From Argopecten irradians (lineage: Eukaryota; Mollusca; Bivalvia; Pectinida; Pectinidae), in the NCBI RefSeq assembly GCF_041381155.1, contig NC_091147.1, positions 11,182,837-11,246,836 of the forward strand: a stretch of 64,000 bases of DNA, given 5' to 3'. The position numbers and the translations under genes are program-made. Numbering within the stretch: the first letter of the stretch is position 1; each line of letters starts with the position of its first letter. Of the stretch, positions 46,101-56,579 are shown piece by piece. The notes below the pieces were generated by a model that saw nothing but the letters and a program-made list of their open reading frames with translations, did no database searches and was not told where the DNA came from.

Positions 46101-49100
46101 ATATGTCGATTTCTATTCAAACCTGGATACGTTTGTGTTGTTCAAGAAGCATAATTTGACGTTTGGAATATACATGTATAAAGTAACGACTCTCTAGCTC
46201 ATGTGATATCAAACAAAATAGTACTGTAAAGTTAAGATACCAAATACCATGACTATGGCTATATACATGTAGGTCATGACTTTATACATGCATGCAATTC
46301 TGTTTTTATTTAACGATTATTATTGAAATTGCGTACGTTTTTTGAATGTGTAACAGCTATAACAGGTAATAAACTCCGCCCTCATTTAGATTATCGATGC
46401 TACTAAACTCCGCCCACAGTTTGACTGACGCTATTCCCGAGCCGATAAACGCGCATACGACTGGTTGGAACTATTCACGTGATTTGTGGTTTGAACGATC
46501 CGAAAGGCAATTCCGGACGCTTTAACGCATTTTACTGTACAAAAAGTCAATAATTGTTTTGTTATATGAAATGATTAAAGTTTTGCTATTTAAAATAATT
46601 TTTTAGCAAACACAGCGCAATGACTAATTTGACAAAAAGTCAAGAAAATCTTCATCCGTGTATCCTCAGTACAATGTAGGTACTTTTAGTACTTCTATTA
46701 TGCTTTTTCATATTATAATCTTCGAATATACAGCTACATTTAACGTGTGTAAAATACCTTTCCTAATCCTACCACACTGTTGTCTGCCATGTTTGATTTG
46801 GCTATTGCCCGATGATCGGCAATGCTCTATTTTGATTGGTCAAAAATGTAGAAGAGACCGGGAATTCCATGTGTCTGTTTATAGCCAGGTTACCGGATTT
46901 GCAATGTCAACCTCTGAACAGGTGTTCATCGGTCTCAGGTTGACATTGCATTTTGTCAAGACCTGTCCAAGCGGTCTAGACCAATCAGAAAACGGCAAAA
47001 CTCACAGCCATATAACAAACGGCTATGTCATGAATATCGTAAGACACCTGTGATTAATCAACGTCCTACTGTAACACTATGGTCATGTAAGTGACGCCCT
47101 CCCATGTATGGCGGTGTGGTTGCGTGTATGTTGTGCGAGGTGCGTGTTTTCGGGAGACTGCGGTATAATCATGTTGTGTTCTTGTATCGTGGAACTTTTG
47201 CCCTTTTGATAGTGGCTGAATATCACTGAGCATGCCGCCGAAGAACACCAAGCCAACACTACCCCACCCGGTCACATTATACTGACAACGGGCGAACCGA
47301 CAGTCGCCCCACTCCCTTTTTGCTGAGCGCTAAGCAGGAGCAGAAACTACCACTTTTATAGACTTTGGTGTTCTCGGCCAGGGGACAGAACCCAGAGCCT
47401 TCCTCACAGGGGGCGAACGCATCACTCAAGGCCAAGAAGTGAGGCGGTGCCAAGGGAGGCATTAGGAAGGATAAAGTCCATTAGAGAAGAATAGAAAAGA
47501 TAAGATCCTAAATTTAGTGCGCCATTAACGATCACGCAATAGGGTGCAGCAGGTACATTTCTAACGCCCTACCTGCAGTAATACACAATTGTGGACGTTA
47601 CACGTAGGTTTCTGAACCTCATAATCTATTTATACGTGCATATTGTCTCGTTGGATGTTTCGGGACTACGTAAGTTGTGTCCTCTGAACGTGCCCCATAA
47701 TCCCTGAAAGCATAAGAGACGAAATCTAAAGTTTTACTTATATTTCTATTTGTAGAAGTTATGTGATAAATAGAATCTTACAATCGTGACTATGTGATAA
47801 ATAATTTATCCTAAATGCTCGTGGCATATCAGATTATTGAACTCGTTTGATAACTTTCATATCACATAGTCGTTTATCTACAAATGGTTTTAATATAGTG
47901 AGAGGAAGATACAGAAATACGGCCTTAAAATCAGAAAATATGTTCTTGATGATATGGAAGTCGACTTTCATCATATTCCTTATTAAATGTCACAATTCTC
48001 TGAAATATGAAGTTTTTTAAAATTTATTTTCGTTTGGTCACTGTCCATATAACTTACGTATTGTGTCCAAAGCTGTCATGGCTACTAATCGAGAATTCCC
48101 GGATTTGCGCATTGCCGATACCACAGGTTTGATGGTGTCCTGGTAGAACGTTATGGTATTCCAGCCAAAGAGACTTGGCACAGTGCCAAGACAGGACATA
48201 ATGACATCACATCCGCTAAAATGTTGGCTTAAATCATCTTCGCTGAATATGTCAACCTTTTCCACCTGATGAAAAACGGGTATAATCTAGATATTAAAAG
48301 GATCAGTGTTTAGCGAATACATGATGACTTAGATAACAACTTCGTCTGATCCCCTGTTACCAATTTGATTAAAAACAGATCCTTATAACAACTCCATTCA
48401 ATAGAGGATCTGACAACATCCCATATGGGGTTATGTTCGGATGACCTTTTTACCACGTGTTCTTCAGATCAAATTCATTTTCTTTACCACACTATCTCAG
48501 TTGAAAACGTCATTTCGTCCCAGTATGCCTATACATTTAGCTTTGTTGTGCTCTTTGGGCGAGATTGCTACAAGCACGATAATAAGTCTCACAGCTTTTT
48601 CAAACTTATTCGTCCCTAGTCAAGATTCTGGCAGCAGCATTTTGATTGGCCATGTCCAAAGGTCATCGGAACGTGACCCCAAATGAGATGTTGTCAGATC
48701 AGATTGCCCTATTCCTACAGTGGAATCGAAAATGTCACGATAATACGCATCGTTACAGATTACATTTGTCGTTGTGCCCATATTTCGATTCATCCATCAG
48801 AGTTATCATTCGTTTCAGTCAGACACCACTGACGGAGTGAATCGAATACTTAACTCTGATAGATGGGAAGGTCAAGATTAAACATCGTGAGTTTAATGTT
48901 GTCATAAATGCAAAGGAGGAAAAAAATATGTTATCATGTCCCTGTATAGTAGCCGTTCGATACACCTGAAGACTAGTAAGATTACTTTACATTTCAAATA
49001 AAATCTGTCAATTAGGCTAGCTTAAGTTTAACTACGCAATCATTTTAAATTATAATAAAAAGTATTTGGTAAGCTATCAATTCACATAATATACTGTCTG

Positions 49101-49422
49101 AGGTTGTAAAGTACGTTGTTAGCTTTTTTCATTTTCTTCATGTTCCATATCCTGTCACAGCGATATAGTCTACGATGTGACACGTACGGTTAACTGACGA
49201 CAAGTATGGCCCATAGCTGTACACAGGTCACACATTTAGGTACATATATCTATAATATAAAATATTACACATCAGTGGACCTACCTTTAATTTAGGGTCG
49301 CTTATGTGCCCTAATTTGTCCGGGGTCCGCACCAATGCCTTGACCTCGTGACCTCTCTCCAGTGACTCCTGGACCAGCTGTAGGCCAGAGGGACCTGTAG
49401 CACCGAGAATGGCAATCTTCAT
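43193..49422 (-). CDS. BLVRB-like NAD(P)H-binding flavin reductase
   Basis: Four minus-strand exons, 49285-49422, 48058-48265, 44744-44908 and 43193-43338, join in phase (0, 1, 1) to 218 residues with a TGA at 43193-43195. Every border has GT and AG. Residues 1-13, MKIAILGATGPSG, form the N-terminal beta strand and GATGxxG dinucleotide loop of an atypical short-chain dehydrogenase. CDVIMSCLG is the strand-4 region, and YTVVKPPGLTDQP followed by IRKIPRRDVAKFMLDC matches the C-terminal half of biliverdin reductase B/flavin reductase proteins. Human BLVRB has 206 residues. The expected reaction is NAD(P)H-dependent reduction of flavin or a related small molecule in the cytosol; the substrate is not shown by sequence. 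The start is the only ATG before the dinucleotide loop. Introns hold MITEs, a SINE-like element and, at the start of intron 3, a minisatellite made from the exon 3 end. Confidence 0.9.
43811..43918. repeat. 54-bp perfect tandem duplication, reductase intron 3
   Basis: Two identical copies start TGTGACTGATCAAAAGCAAA at 43811 and 43865. Perfect identity points to a recent event. Confidence 0.95.
44320..44790. repeat. Minisatellite built from the exon 3/intron 3 border of the reductase
   Basis: Nine copies of the exon 3 terminus are present, the exon itself included; eight of them still carry GTAAGT. On the minus strand, the two units nearest the exon are 41 bp: 35 bp of coding sequence plus the six-base donor. 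Farther units are 57-58 bp, with 16 extra bases from the original intron start (GACCTTTCACCAAACT). GG of TTGGYTGG falls at 44343, 44400, 44457, 44514, 44572, 44629, 44670, 44711 and 44752. The last unit on the intron side has lost the donor. The + strand frame of about 140 codons here is an artefact of the repeat. Confidence 0.95.
45054..45122. mobile_element. hAT-like MITE, CAATCTGATT family, 69-bp deletion derivative
   Basis: Only the two ends remain: CAATCTGATAAAAACGTAG and TTTTAATCAGATTG, with ATCCTCAATTGAACGGAGTG between. Flanks TTTATTGCA and TTTATTGTA form a target duplication of 8-9 bp with one mismatch. Confidence 0.75.
45252..46549. mobile_element. TIR element with TGACTTTTTGTACAG ends
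   Basis: The right end at 46549 reads, on the opposite strand, TGACTTTTTGTACAGTAAAA and then GCGTTAAAGCGTCCGGA. The left end from 45252 reads the same once the palindrome at 45264-45368 is removed. The interior of about 1.2 kb is non-coding and contains a GGGGTCGGTCGGGTAACCC block. It is a non-autonomous DNA transposon of unknown superfamily. Confidence 0.65.
45264..45368. mobile_element. 105-bp palindromic MITE inserted in the TIR of a larger element
   Basis: GGTTAATACGAGGAATTGTT faces its complement at the other end, with stems of about 50 bp and only small mismatches. It is flanked on both sides by TA, the target of Tc1/mariner-type transposons. It interrupts the left inverted repeat of the 45252-46549 element and is therefore younger. 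Confidence 0.75.
46818..47002. repeat. Imperfect palindrome (hairpin MITE-like)
   Basis: The core is TGCAATGTCAACCT (46900-46913) facing AGGTTGACATTGCA (46937-46950). Farther out, TTTTGATTGGTC faces GACCAATCAGAAAA. The flank AATATCGTAAGACACCTGTG also occurs in related form near 15730. It lies in reductase intron 2. Confidence 0.55.
47053..47573 (-). mobile_element. Long SINE-like retroelement (GGCGACTAAAT family), copy 1
   Basis: The family reads head to tail: GCATGATCGTAAAAGGCGAC, then TAAATTTAGGATCTTATC, a 400-bp body with CACTATAAAAAGGGCAA, and the tail GTCATGTAAGGACG-complement with TAATAGGACGTTAAATTAAT. This copy is on the minus strand and nearly complete. It is non-coding. The tail is shared with the SINE at 6996. 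It lies in intron 2 of the reductase gene. Confidence 0.7.
47755..47890. mobile_element. Palindromic MITE, ATGTGATAAATAGAATCTTAC family, copy 2
   Basis: It shares TTATGTGATAAATAGAATC, GCTCGTGGCATATCA and TTGAACTCGTTTGATAA with the copy at 15900. It is in reductase intron 2. Confidence 0.65.
48361..48706. mobile_element. hAT-like MITE, CAATCTGATT family, copy with eroded right end
   Basis: The left end CAATTTGATTAAAAACAGAT and GGATCTGACAACATCC are present. The right side jumps from TGTCAGATC to AGATTG, so the segment between subterminal and terminal repeat is deleted. It lies in reductase intron 1. Confidence 0.7.
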
Positions 49423-50427
49423 ATTATCCAGCTGGAACTCAATGGCCGTCCAGTCCTGTGCACTTGGTCAGTGTATCAAATATATCTGACCAGTATGTTA
49501 TCAGTAATGTAATGATTTCATACCGTTTCCACTTGAATAGTATTGAAGACACAAATACAGTAAATACAGTTAATCTGTCACAACCACGCCACCTATTAGC
49601 GGCTCACAATACAGAGAAAACACTTTCTCCCTAAAATTCCTACCCATCAAACGAGTGAAATTATATTTGTGAAGGCAGTGTACACATGTGTAGCGTTATC
49701 ACAAGCCGTCTTAGCCGTATCTGGCAGACTAGTCTTAAACTGACAAGTACACAATACAGTCTTTATCACGCGTGCACATATGTTCTACACGACCGGTGAG
49801 GAATCTAAAGAGATGCACGTAAACGTCATATCGATTCTGTGTACATGTATATAATGTTGGGAAAGGTGTGCGAGTTGTCGCCCTCCAAACACAGCTGTTT
49901 GCTGTGAAACCGAAACATAAGATAAATAGCAAAAGCTCACATAGACCGAGCATCTAAAATGACTATAATATGTCCAAATAGTCAGACCACATCTGGAGTT
50001 CTGTTTCTCCCTATGTGACCCACACCAATTTAATCAAATCACACAAATTAGGGGGGGGGGGGGACACAACACACTGAACAGCACACTTCACAACAAGCAT
50101 TGTATTCCACATTTATACAAGTTCACACAAGGACATGATAGAAAACCTCAACTGGATCCCACTACAAACACACAGTACAAGAACATGATTAATATTATTC
50201 TATAAAAGCATACATCATCATGTGGCAATAGCCATATTATACATTTCACAGACTATACGATCAGTAAATCACATTTATCTACACATATCTGCCACCAATA
50301 ATGAAAGCATATGATCAGCTATACGTAGTAGTTGACAATAGCACAATTTTCGGATTTGAATTCGTGATACATAATTGTATAAATCAGAAACAAATCAATC
50401 TGTTTAGTTGTATGAAACAAATGTTCC
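49423..50427. other. Upstream region of the reductase gene
   Basis: The promoter must start here but no clear element is seen. A run of about 13 G lies at 50051-50063. No coding exon is supported. Confidence 0.4.
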
Positions 50428-50431
50428 TTAA

Positions 50432-50815
50432 GGATGTATTCATCTGAGCTTTCAGACCCGTTTGAGTCTCGTTTCGACATAGATCAAAAAAGTTATGAGA
50501 TTTTCAAATAAAATCTATCAATATCTGTATCAAGTTGTCAGTTACAAATTTTGTCAAAAAATTACATCTATATTCTTAGCAGATTTTTATACGGGGATTT
50601 TAAGAAATCAGCACATTTGGCGGCCATTTTGAAAATGTGCATTTTTTAAACCATTTTTTGCTTAAATTATTTTTTACTGAAATCATCACTGCGCCAGAAT
50701 TTCAAACACCTCATTTGGAAATTATGAATTTAATCTCTGGTTTTTCCATAGTATGAGCTCCTATTTCCAAAAATCTATATTAGGAAAAAATAGATTTATA
50801 CAAGAAATTACATCC
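50432..50815. mobile_element. TTAA-target MITE, GGATGTA family
   Basis: Its ends GGATGTATTC and, inverted, GGATGTAATT are flanked by TTAA at 50428-50431 and 50816-50819. It is 384 bp and non-coding, with CATTTGGCGGCCATTTTGAA inside. TTAA targeting fits piggyBac-type transposition, but the termini do not show the usual CCC start, so the superfamily is open. Confidence 0.7.
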
Positions 50816-50819
50816 TTAA

Positions 50820-52340
50820 AGACGTTCATCTAATTTCCTAAGAAAGATAATTATACACTTATTCAAAGGAACCTTGTATGGGTACTCGTAATTACTTATT
50901 ATTCTATGAAAACACATTATTTTGAGAGTAAATGATCATGTGATAGTCAAATCAGTAAATGAATTTGTAAACTGGTTTTTGGTCTTGACGTTTACTGTGC
51001 ATTATCTTTGATATGGTCTATTTTGAAGATAAATATAATGCAAAAATCTATTTCCACATGGCAAAAGATAATCTATATTAGATATGTTTCTAATGATAAT
51101 AACAGAATATTTTAACATCCTTTCAACATACATTCATGCTAGACATATAATACACATCAAATCAGAACTTTGTTTTGAAATAAGCTCTAAATATTACTAT
51201 CCCATGCTATTTTAAACGGGCAACTAATTCTTAAGTACCTGATGAACATCGTACTACGATAATGTATACATAATGCTATTTCTTCATTACTCTACATTTT
51301 CATGTTTACATTATAAAGATGATATTATAAACATACATCCTTTTTGTAACTTTCATTCGACATAAACATATTTTAAACAAGCTTCTCGATATCTCTATCT
51401 AACATGTAACTAACCAAAATAAAATGAAGTGTCGATGTCATCTTCCATACAACAAGAGACTCGAGAGGCTTTATCATTAAACAGGAAATACTACAAAGAG
51501 AATAGCACTACTGATCAATGTTTACTTATGTTATATAAGATTATAAAGACAAATAACTACGTTCTTCAAACAAAATAAGTAGCAAAATAATTACTAAATT
51601 GTAACACATATTTCAGTTATGTGGAATAAAACCAATTGTCATATAGAAATGATTTAATCGCGTTTTAGCGATACAGTGCCCTAGGTAGCGACAACTTCTA
51701 TACATCTTTTTATAGGATCCTAAATGAACAATGTCAACCTAAAGATATATAGAATGACCAGCTGCCTATCAAGACCATTTTGCTTCTGTCTTCGAGTGGA
51801 TGTAAAGTTGACTGATGGTAGCAGATTCCCTCCACATATGTGCGCTTTAACAGCCTTATAAGTGATCGTTCGCCACATGTGTATCTGACGTCCTCTAACA
51901 TACTTACAAACTTTATTTACGGCCCTGTCCAATAAATCCTAACGATGCCACTTTACTACTGTCTATGTATATAAAACCACCAGACACCTATGATGATGAA
52001 CTAAAGCAAGTAAGCATGGTGACATTACGTGTAGACATGACTAAATGGATTTGCTTGACGTTAATAATTCTGTGATCATTTTGATACGAGAATCAACAGA
52101 ACTAATTAAGGATTTCAGAGTCAGCCGTCAAAATGTAACTTTTGCCATGAAACCGGAACACTATCATTTTATTTTCCCTGCCTTAAAGAAACACCTAGAA
52201 ATCTAAAATATCTTAACATTATTGCTTTTAAGCAAACAAAATGAAAAACATTATCTTATAGATTATAGGTACCAAACAATTCTAAAACTCTAAATTCTAA
52301 CACAAATAAACATAAAAATTGTTTATACATTGTTAACACA
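50820..52340. other. AT-rich non-coding stretch
   Basis: No gene or repeat that I can name. Confidence 0.45.
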
Positions 52341-52342
52341 TC

Positions 52343-52452
52343 TACCTATTGATGTGGCGCAGTGGTAAAAGGCGCAACTATGTTTGGCTAGGCAATTGGG
52401 TGCCGTAGATCGCGAGTTCGAGGCCCGGATAGGGTTGTTAGGGTTGTTAGAT
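52343..52452 (+). mobile_element. tRNA-derived SINE head
   Basis: A box GTGGCGCAGTGGTAAAAGGC is followed at wide spacing by B box GAGTTCGAGGCCC, then two GGGTTGTTA units and a T-rich end. The insert between the boxes and the short 3' part argue for a SINE and against a functional tRNA. Confidence 0.6.
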
Positions 52453-52591
52453 TTTTATTAAGTCTAAAACACTATATTAAGTGGTCCATGAACCTAAACG
52501 GTCATCTGACAATTGATACAATACGTAGACGTATGCAATGTACATGTAGTAGAAAACAAACAATATAAAAGATCAAATCGGCTGAAATTAA

Positions 52592-52666
52592 GACTTTGAC
52601 CTACGTGATATCAGAAACTACTAAAGAGTTCGAGATATTTTTTCTGATATCACGTAGGTCAAAGTC
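52592..52666. repeat. Perfect 26-bp hairpin
   Basis: Arms 52592-52617 and 52641-52666 are exact reverse complements (starting GACTTTGACCTACGTGATAT) around a 23-bp loop. It may be a minimal MITE. Confidence 0.9.
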
Positions 52667-53049
52667 ATTAAATTGAAATTAAATTTAAAAGTGTCCCATC
52701 CTGCATGCTACATACCCAATATTTGAATAGTGTAAGCCTTAAATTAAACTTACCGAGAGTCGGATGACTACCTAAACACCTGAAATAATTTTTACAAAAT
52801 TACTTTTAAACATATAAAATTAAAAAAAGGCCCAGAGGACCTGTATCGTTCACATTATTTGTTATGCCAATTTCTGAATAATGGTTAATGGTTTTTCAAG
52901 TATTGAAATGATTTACCTTTAATTTCCTAATTTTGGCCCCACTACTCCTTTCCCCAGGAAGTGAAAGACCAACCATACAAACTTTGTTGCCCTATTAAAC
53001 ATAAATAAATTGTAATTTTAGCAGTTTTGTTCTTGCTATTTGTTTTGTT
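52667..53049. other. AT-rich spacer
   Basis: Nothing recognised. Confidence 0.4.
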
Positions 53050-53530
53050 TTTGTTTGACTTTATTTACTCCTATTAACACGATGGTCATGTAAGGACGTG
53101 CCTGCCCAAATTCTGTGTGGTTTCGTGTATGTTGTGCAGGTGAGATTACAGGGAGAACTGCTGGGATTTAACGTGATTTTGTGTCCTTCTTGTATAGGTA
53201 GAAACTGTTCTGCATTTTATTGTGCTATAATCACTGGAAGCATGCCCCGAAGACACCAAGCAACACACCCCACCCGGTTCACATTAATACTGACAACGGC
53301 GAACCCAGTCGTTCCCACCCTGTACTGCGTAACCAGCTAAGCAGGACAGCAGAAACTACCTCACTTTTATAGACTTTGGTGTGTGTCTCGGCCAGGGGAC
53401 AGAAACCCAGAGCCTTTCCTCACACCGGGGCGAACGCTTCACTCAAGGCCAAAAAGTGAGGCGGTGCCAAGTAGCATTAGGAAGATAAAGTCAAGTTTAG
53501 GAAAAAATATAAAGAATCCTAAGTTTTAGG
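53050..53530 (-). mobile_element. GGCGACTAAAT-family retroelement, copy 2
   Basis: The tail side (CTATTAACACGATGGTCATG) is at the left and the body runs to CCTAAGTTTTAGG. The head is missing. Body landmarks GAAGACACCAAGCAACACAC and CCAGGGGACAG are clear. Confidence 0.65.
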
Positions 53531-53904
53531 TCCGGAATCATTCAGTTGAGCGAAAACAAATTGGTCATAATGAACTACAAATTCGGTCATAATGACAATG
53601 TAGTTAAACATTTGTTCATATTTTAACACATTAAAAAATTAAATGTTTTTACTGAATTTGTTTCCCTAATCACACCGATTTGATATACAGATTGATGTTT
53701 AACTCTTCATGAGGATGTTGACTGGATTTGTTTCAGATGTTTAGGCCTTCATGCTAGGGTCACATAGGCTGGGTGGCGAGGATAAATCAATATTCAATAA
53801 ATAGCATCAACTAATCATCTTCAGGTGTTGTTAATCTCATATTTAAAGCAGGTTTTTCTTTCAGTTAATTTAGTTTTTTCATGAAAGAATCTCAAGCAAC
53901 ACAT

Positions 53905-54440
53905 GCATACACTGCAAGCAAAATGTTGTATATGCTGACCCTATTGCATCTTATCGTGAAAGGCGACTAAATCTAAGATCTTTTCTTACTTCTTTGTTTG
54001 TTTGATTAAATTAACGTCAAATTACAGCCATGGTCATGGAAGGACGGTCTCTCATATATGTGATGAGTTGCATGCATGGGGTGTAGTTGTATGTTTTGGG
54101 AGACTGCGGTATATTCGTGTTATGTCTTCTTGCATGGTGGAGCTTTTGCCCTTTTTATCGTGTTATATCATTTAAGTCGCCGTGAAAGGAAGGCTCTGGG
54201 ATCACACCACAGTCTCTAAAAGTGATAGTTTCTCCCCTGCTTAACGCTGGTTCGCCCGTTTTCAGTATAATGTAACCGGTTGGGTGTGCTGCTTGGTGTC
54301 TTTTGTGACATATGCCAGTGATAGAGCACTATAAAAAGCGCAAGTGTTTCTACTGTAACCACAGTCTCCCAGAACACGTACCTCGCACTTCACACACGCA
54401 ATCCATGGACATACACGAGAGGCCGTTCTTGAAAGTATCA
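53905..54440. mobile_element. Composite of GGCGACTAAAT-family fragments in opposite orientation
   Basis: A head fragment on + (53905-53995) is followed by a tail half on the minus strand (54005-54180) and a body-to-tail half on + (54185-54440). The two halves form a rough palindrome. This could come from twin priming of one insertion or from one element inserting into another. Confidence 0.5.
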
Positions 54441-54441
54441 T

Positions 54442-54519
54442 CACAGGAGTTTGACGTATATAGGGTTATTTTTTATATATGTATACTTTATATTATTGAC
54501 AGAACGTCAAACTCCTGTG
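54442..54519. repeat. Perfect 16-bp hairpin at the end of the composite
   Basis: CACAGGAGTTTGACGT (54442-54457) faces ACGTCAAACTCCTGTG (54504-54519) around an AT-rich loop of 46 bp. Confidence 0.85.
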
Positions 54520-54559
54520 GTATCATAAACCAAAGCAAACCAAGTTAAGCCCGATACAC

Positions 54560-55070
54560 CACTGCACGTAAAGGCGACTAAATCTGGGGTCGTAATCCTC
54601 GTGGCTATTTCACGATTTGATATATCTTCAAATCAATATGTTCTGCATAATTACTTCCTATGGTCAAATGGGCTGGTTGACTGGGGACCGAGTCGTAATC
54701 AATTAATGTTATCGTCTGTCAACTTACCATCTTCTGGTTTTCCCTCATGTTATATAGCAGGTTTGTAATTTAGTCATGTTTGTTTCATGAGATAAACTCA
54801 AACACAACCAACACTCAATGATTTATTTTCATTTTTAGTTGTTTGAGACCCCCAGAAAATCTAGAAGCAAAATCCTGGCTGGCATTGCTTGCGTTTTGGA
54901 AAGGTTTACTTAGATGAAACTTTAGGTATCTGATGCAATTTTGGAGGCAATTTGTATGGAAAAGACATTTTTGTTTGTTTTGTATGATTCATGAGTATAA
55001 TCAATTACTCAAGAAAATATCGACTCAAAAAAATAGGCATCCTGCAGGTAGCCATTTTGACGTCGTTAGA
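54560..55070. other. Spacer with a retroelement head fragment
   Basis: GTAAAGGCGACTAAATCTGG near 54569 is another head fragment of the same family. The rest is unremarkable. Confidence 0.4.
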
Positions 55071-55580
55071 ATTGGTACCCGCTGCCCCTTTGCCCCTATT
55101 GCATGATCGTAAAAGGCGACTAAATTTAGGATCTTATCTTTTCTCATTCTTCCTAACTGACTTTATCTTTCCTAATGCCTCCCTGGCACGTTTCCCCCTC
55201 ACTTTGGCCCTTGAGTTGAGCGTTTGCCCCTGTGAGGAAGGCTCTGGTTCTGTCCCCTGAGCCGAGACACACCAAGAGTCTATAAAAGTGTGTAGTTTCT
55301 GCTCCTGCTTAGCGTTCAGCATACAGGGTGAGTGGGACGACTTGGTTCGCCCGTTGTCAGTATAAATGTGACCGGGTGAGGTGTGTTGCTTGGTGTCTTC
55401 GGCAGGCATGCTTCAGTGATATAGCACTATAAAAAGGGCAATAGTTCCACTATACAAGAAGACACAACATGAATATAACGCAGTCTCCCGAAACACTCAC
55501 CTCGCACAACATACACACAACACACCGCATACATGGGAGGCCGTCCTTACATGACCATAGCTGTTTAAAGAGCATTAAAT
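55071..55580 (+). mobile_element. GGCGACTAAAT-family retroelement, copy 4
   Basis: Nearly full length on +: head CATGATCGTAAAAGGCGACT, body with CACTATAAAAAGGGCAATAG, and tail GTCCTTACATGACCATAGCT. With the copy at 55995 it defines the family in this window. Confidence 0.75.
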
Positions 55581-55789
55581 AATCAACCTAAAAACAAACA
55601 AATTATTTTATAGTTATAACTAGGATTCGGATTCTATTTCACAAGAGCCAATGCTAATTTCATAGAAATTCTCACTGACAAATTAGACTGTATGTGAAGA
55701 AGGAAAGTTCATATTTCCTCCGTTCAAATATTTTCCTATGTTTAAGATTCCATTTTAACAAGTGTTAGGTCATTGTTGAAACTGTCAGG

Positions 55790-55943
55790 AACACTGGGAG
55801 AGTTTGACAGACATTATTTTCAGCCAGTTTGTTTCGGCACGTTGTAGGAATTCGGTTTTGAACCGAGAAACCTCTCTCAGGTCTTGCTGTATGAACACTA
55901 GTTGTCAAAGCCAGTCTAGCCAAGAAAAAGAGATTTGGAAAGT
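55790..55943 (-). pseudogene. hAT transposase C-terminal fragment
   Basis: On the minus strand one frame reads FPNLFFLARLALTTSVHTAR followed by PERGFSVQNRIPTTCRNKLA. This is the dimerisation-domain signature of hAT transposases of the ZNF862/DUF4371-like group, where the motif is close to LALTLPVHTASCERGFSVQN. About 50 residues survive; the rest of the gene is gone. It lies between two SINE-like copies. Confidence 0.75.
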
Positions 55944-55994
55944 CATCTTTGTGATGTGTGTATATAGATGCCCAGCATATATGGCGTTAGAATT

Positions 55995-56492
55995 GTACAT
56001 GCTGCCCCTATTGCATGGTCGTAAAAGGCGACTAAATTTAGGATCTTAGCATCTTTCTTCCAAAATTACTTTATTCTTCCTAACGTCTCCCTTGACACCA
56101 CCATGCTTTTGCCCTTTGGTTGAACGCTCACCCCTGTGAGGAAGGCTCTGGTTCTGTCCCCTTGCCGAGACAAACCAAAGTCTATAAAAGTGGTAGTTTC
56201 TGCTCCTACTTAGCGTTCTGCATACAGGGAGAGGAACGGACTGGTTCGTCCGTTGTCAGTATAAAGTGACCGGGTGTGGTGTGTTGCTTGGTGTCTTCGG
56301 CGGCATGCTTCAGTGATACAGCACTATAAAAAGGGCAACAGTTCCACTATACAAGAAGACACAACATGAATATACAGCAGTTCTCCCAAAACACACACCT
56401 CGCACTTCACACACGTTAAACGCTACACACATGGGAGGCCGTCCGTACATGACCATAGCTATTAGTAGGACGTTAAATTAATCAAACAAACA
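55995..56492 (+). mobile_element. GGCGACTAAAT-family retroelement, copy 5
   Basis: Head GCATGGTCGTAAAAGGCGAC at the left, CACTATAAAAAGGGCAACAG in the body, and tail GACCATAGCTATTAGTAGGA with GTTAAATTAATC at the right. Closely similar to copy 4. Confidence 0.75.
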
Positions 56493-56579
56493 ATATGTGT
56501 GTATAGAAGATGCCAAAGTTTCCACATTCCGGCCCCCTAGGATAACATTCAGTCATAACAACTTGCTTGGCAAGATATT

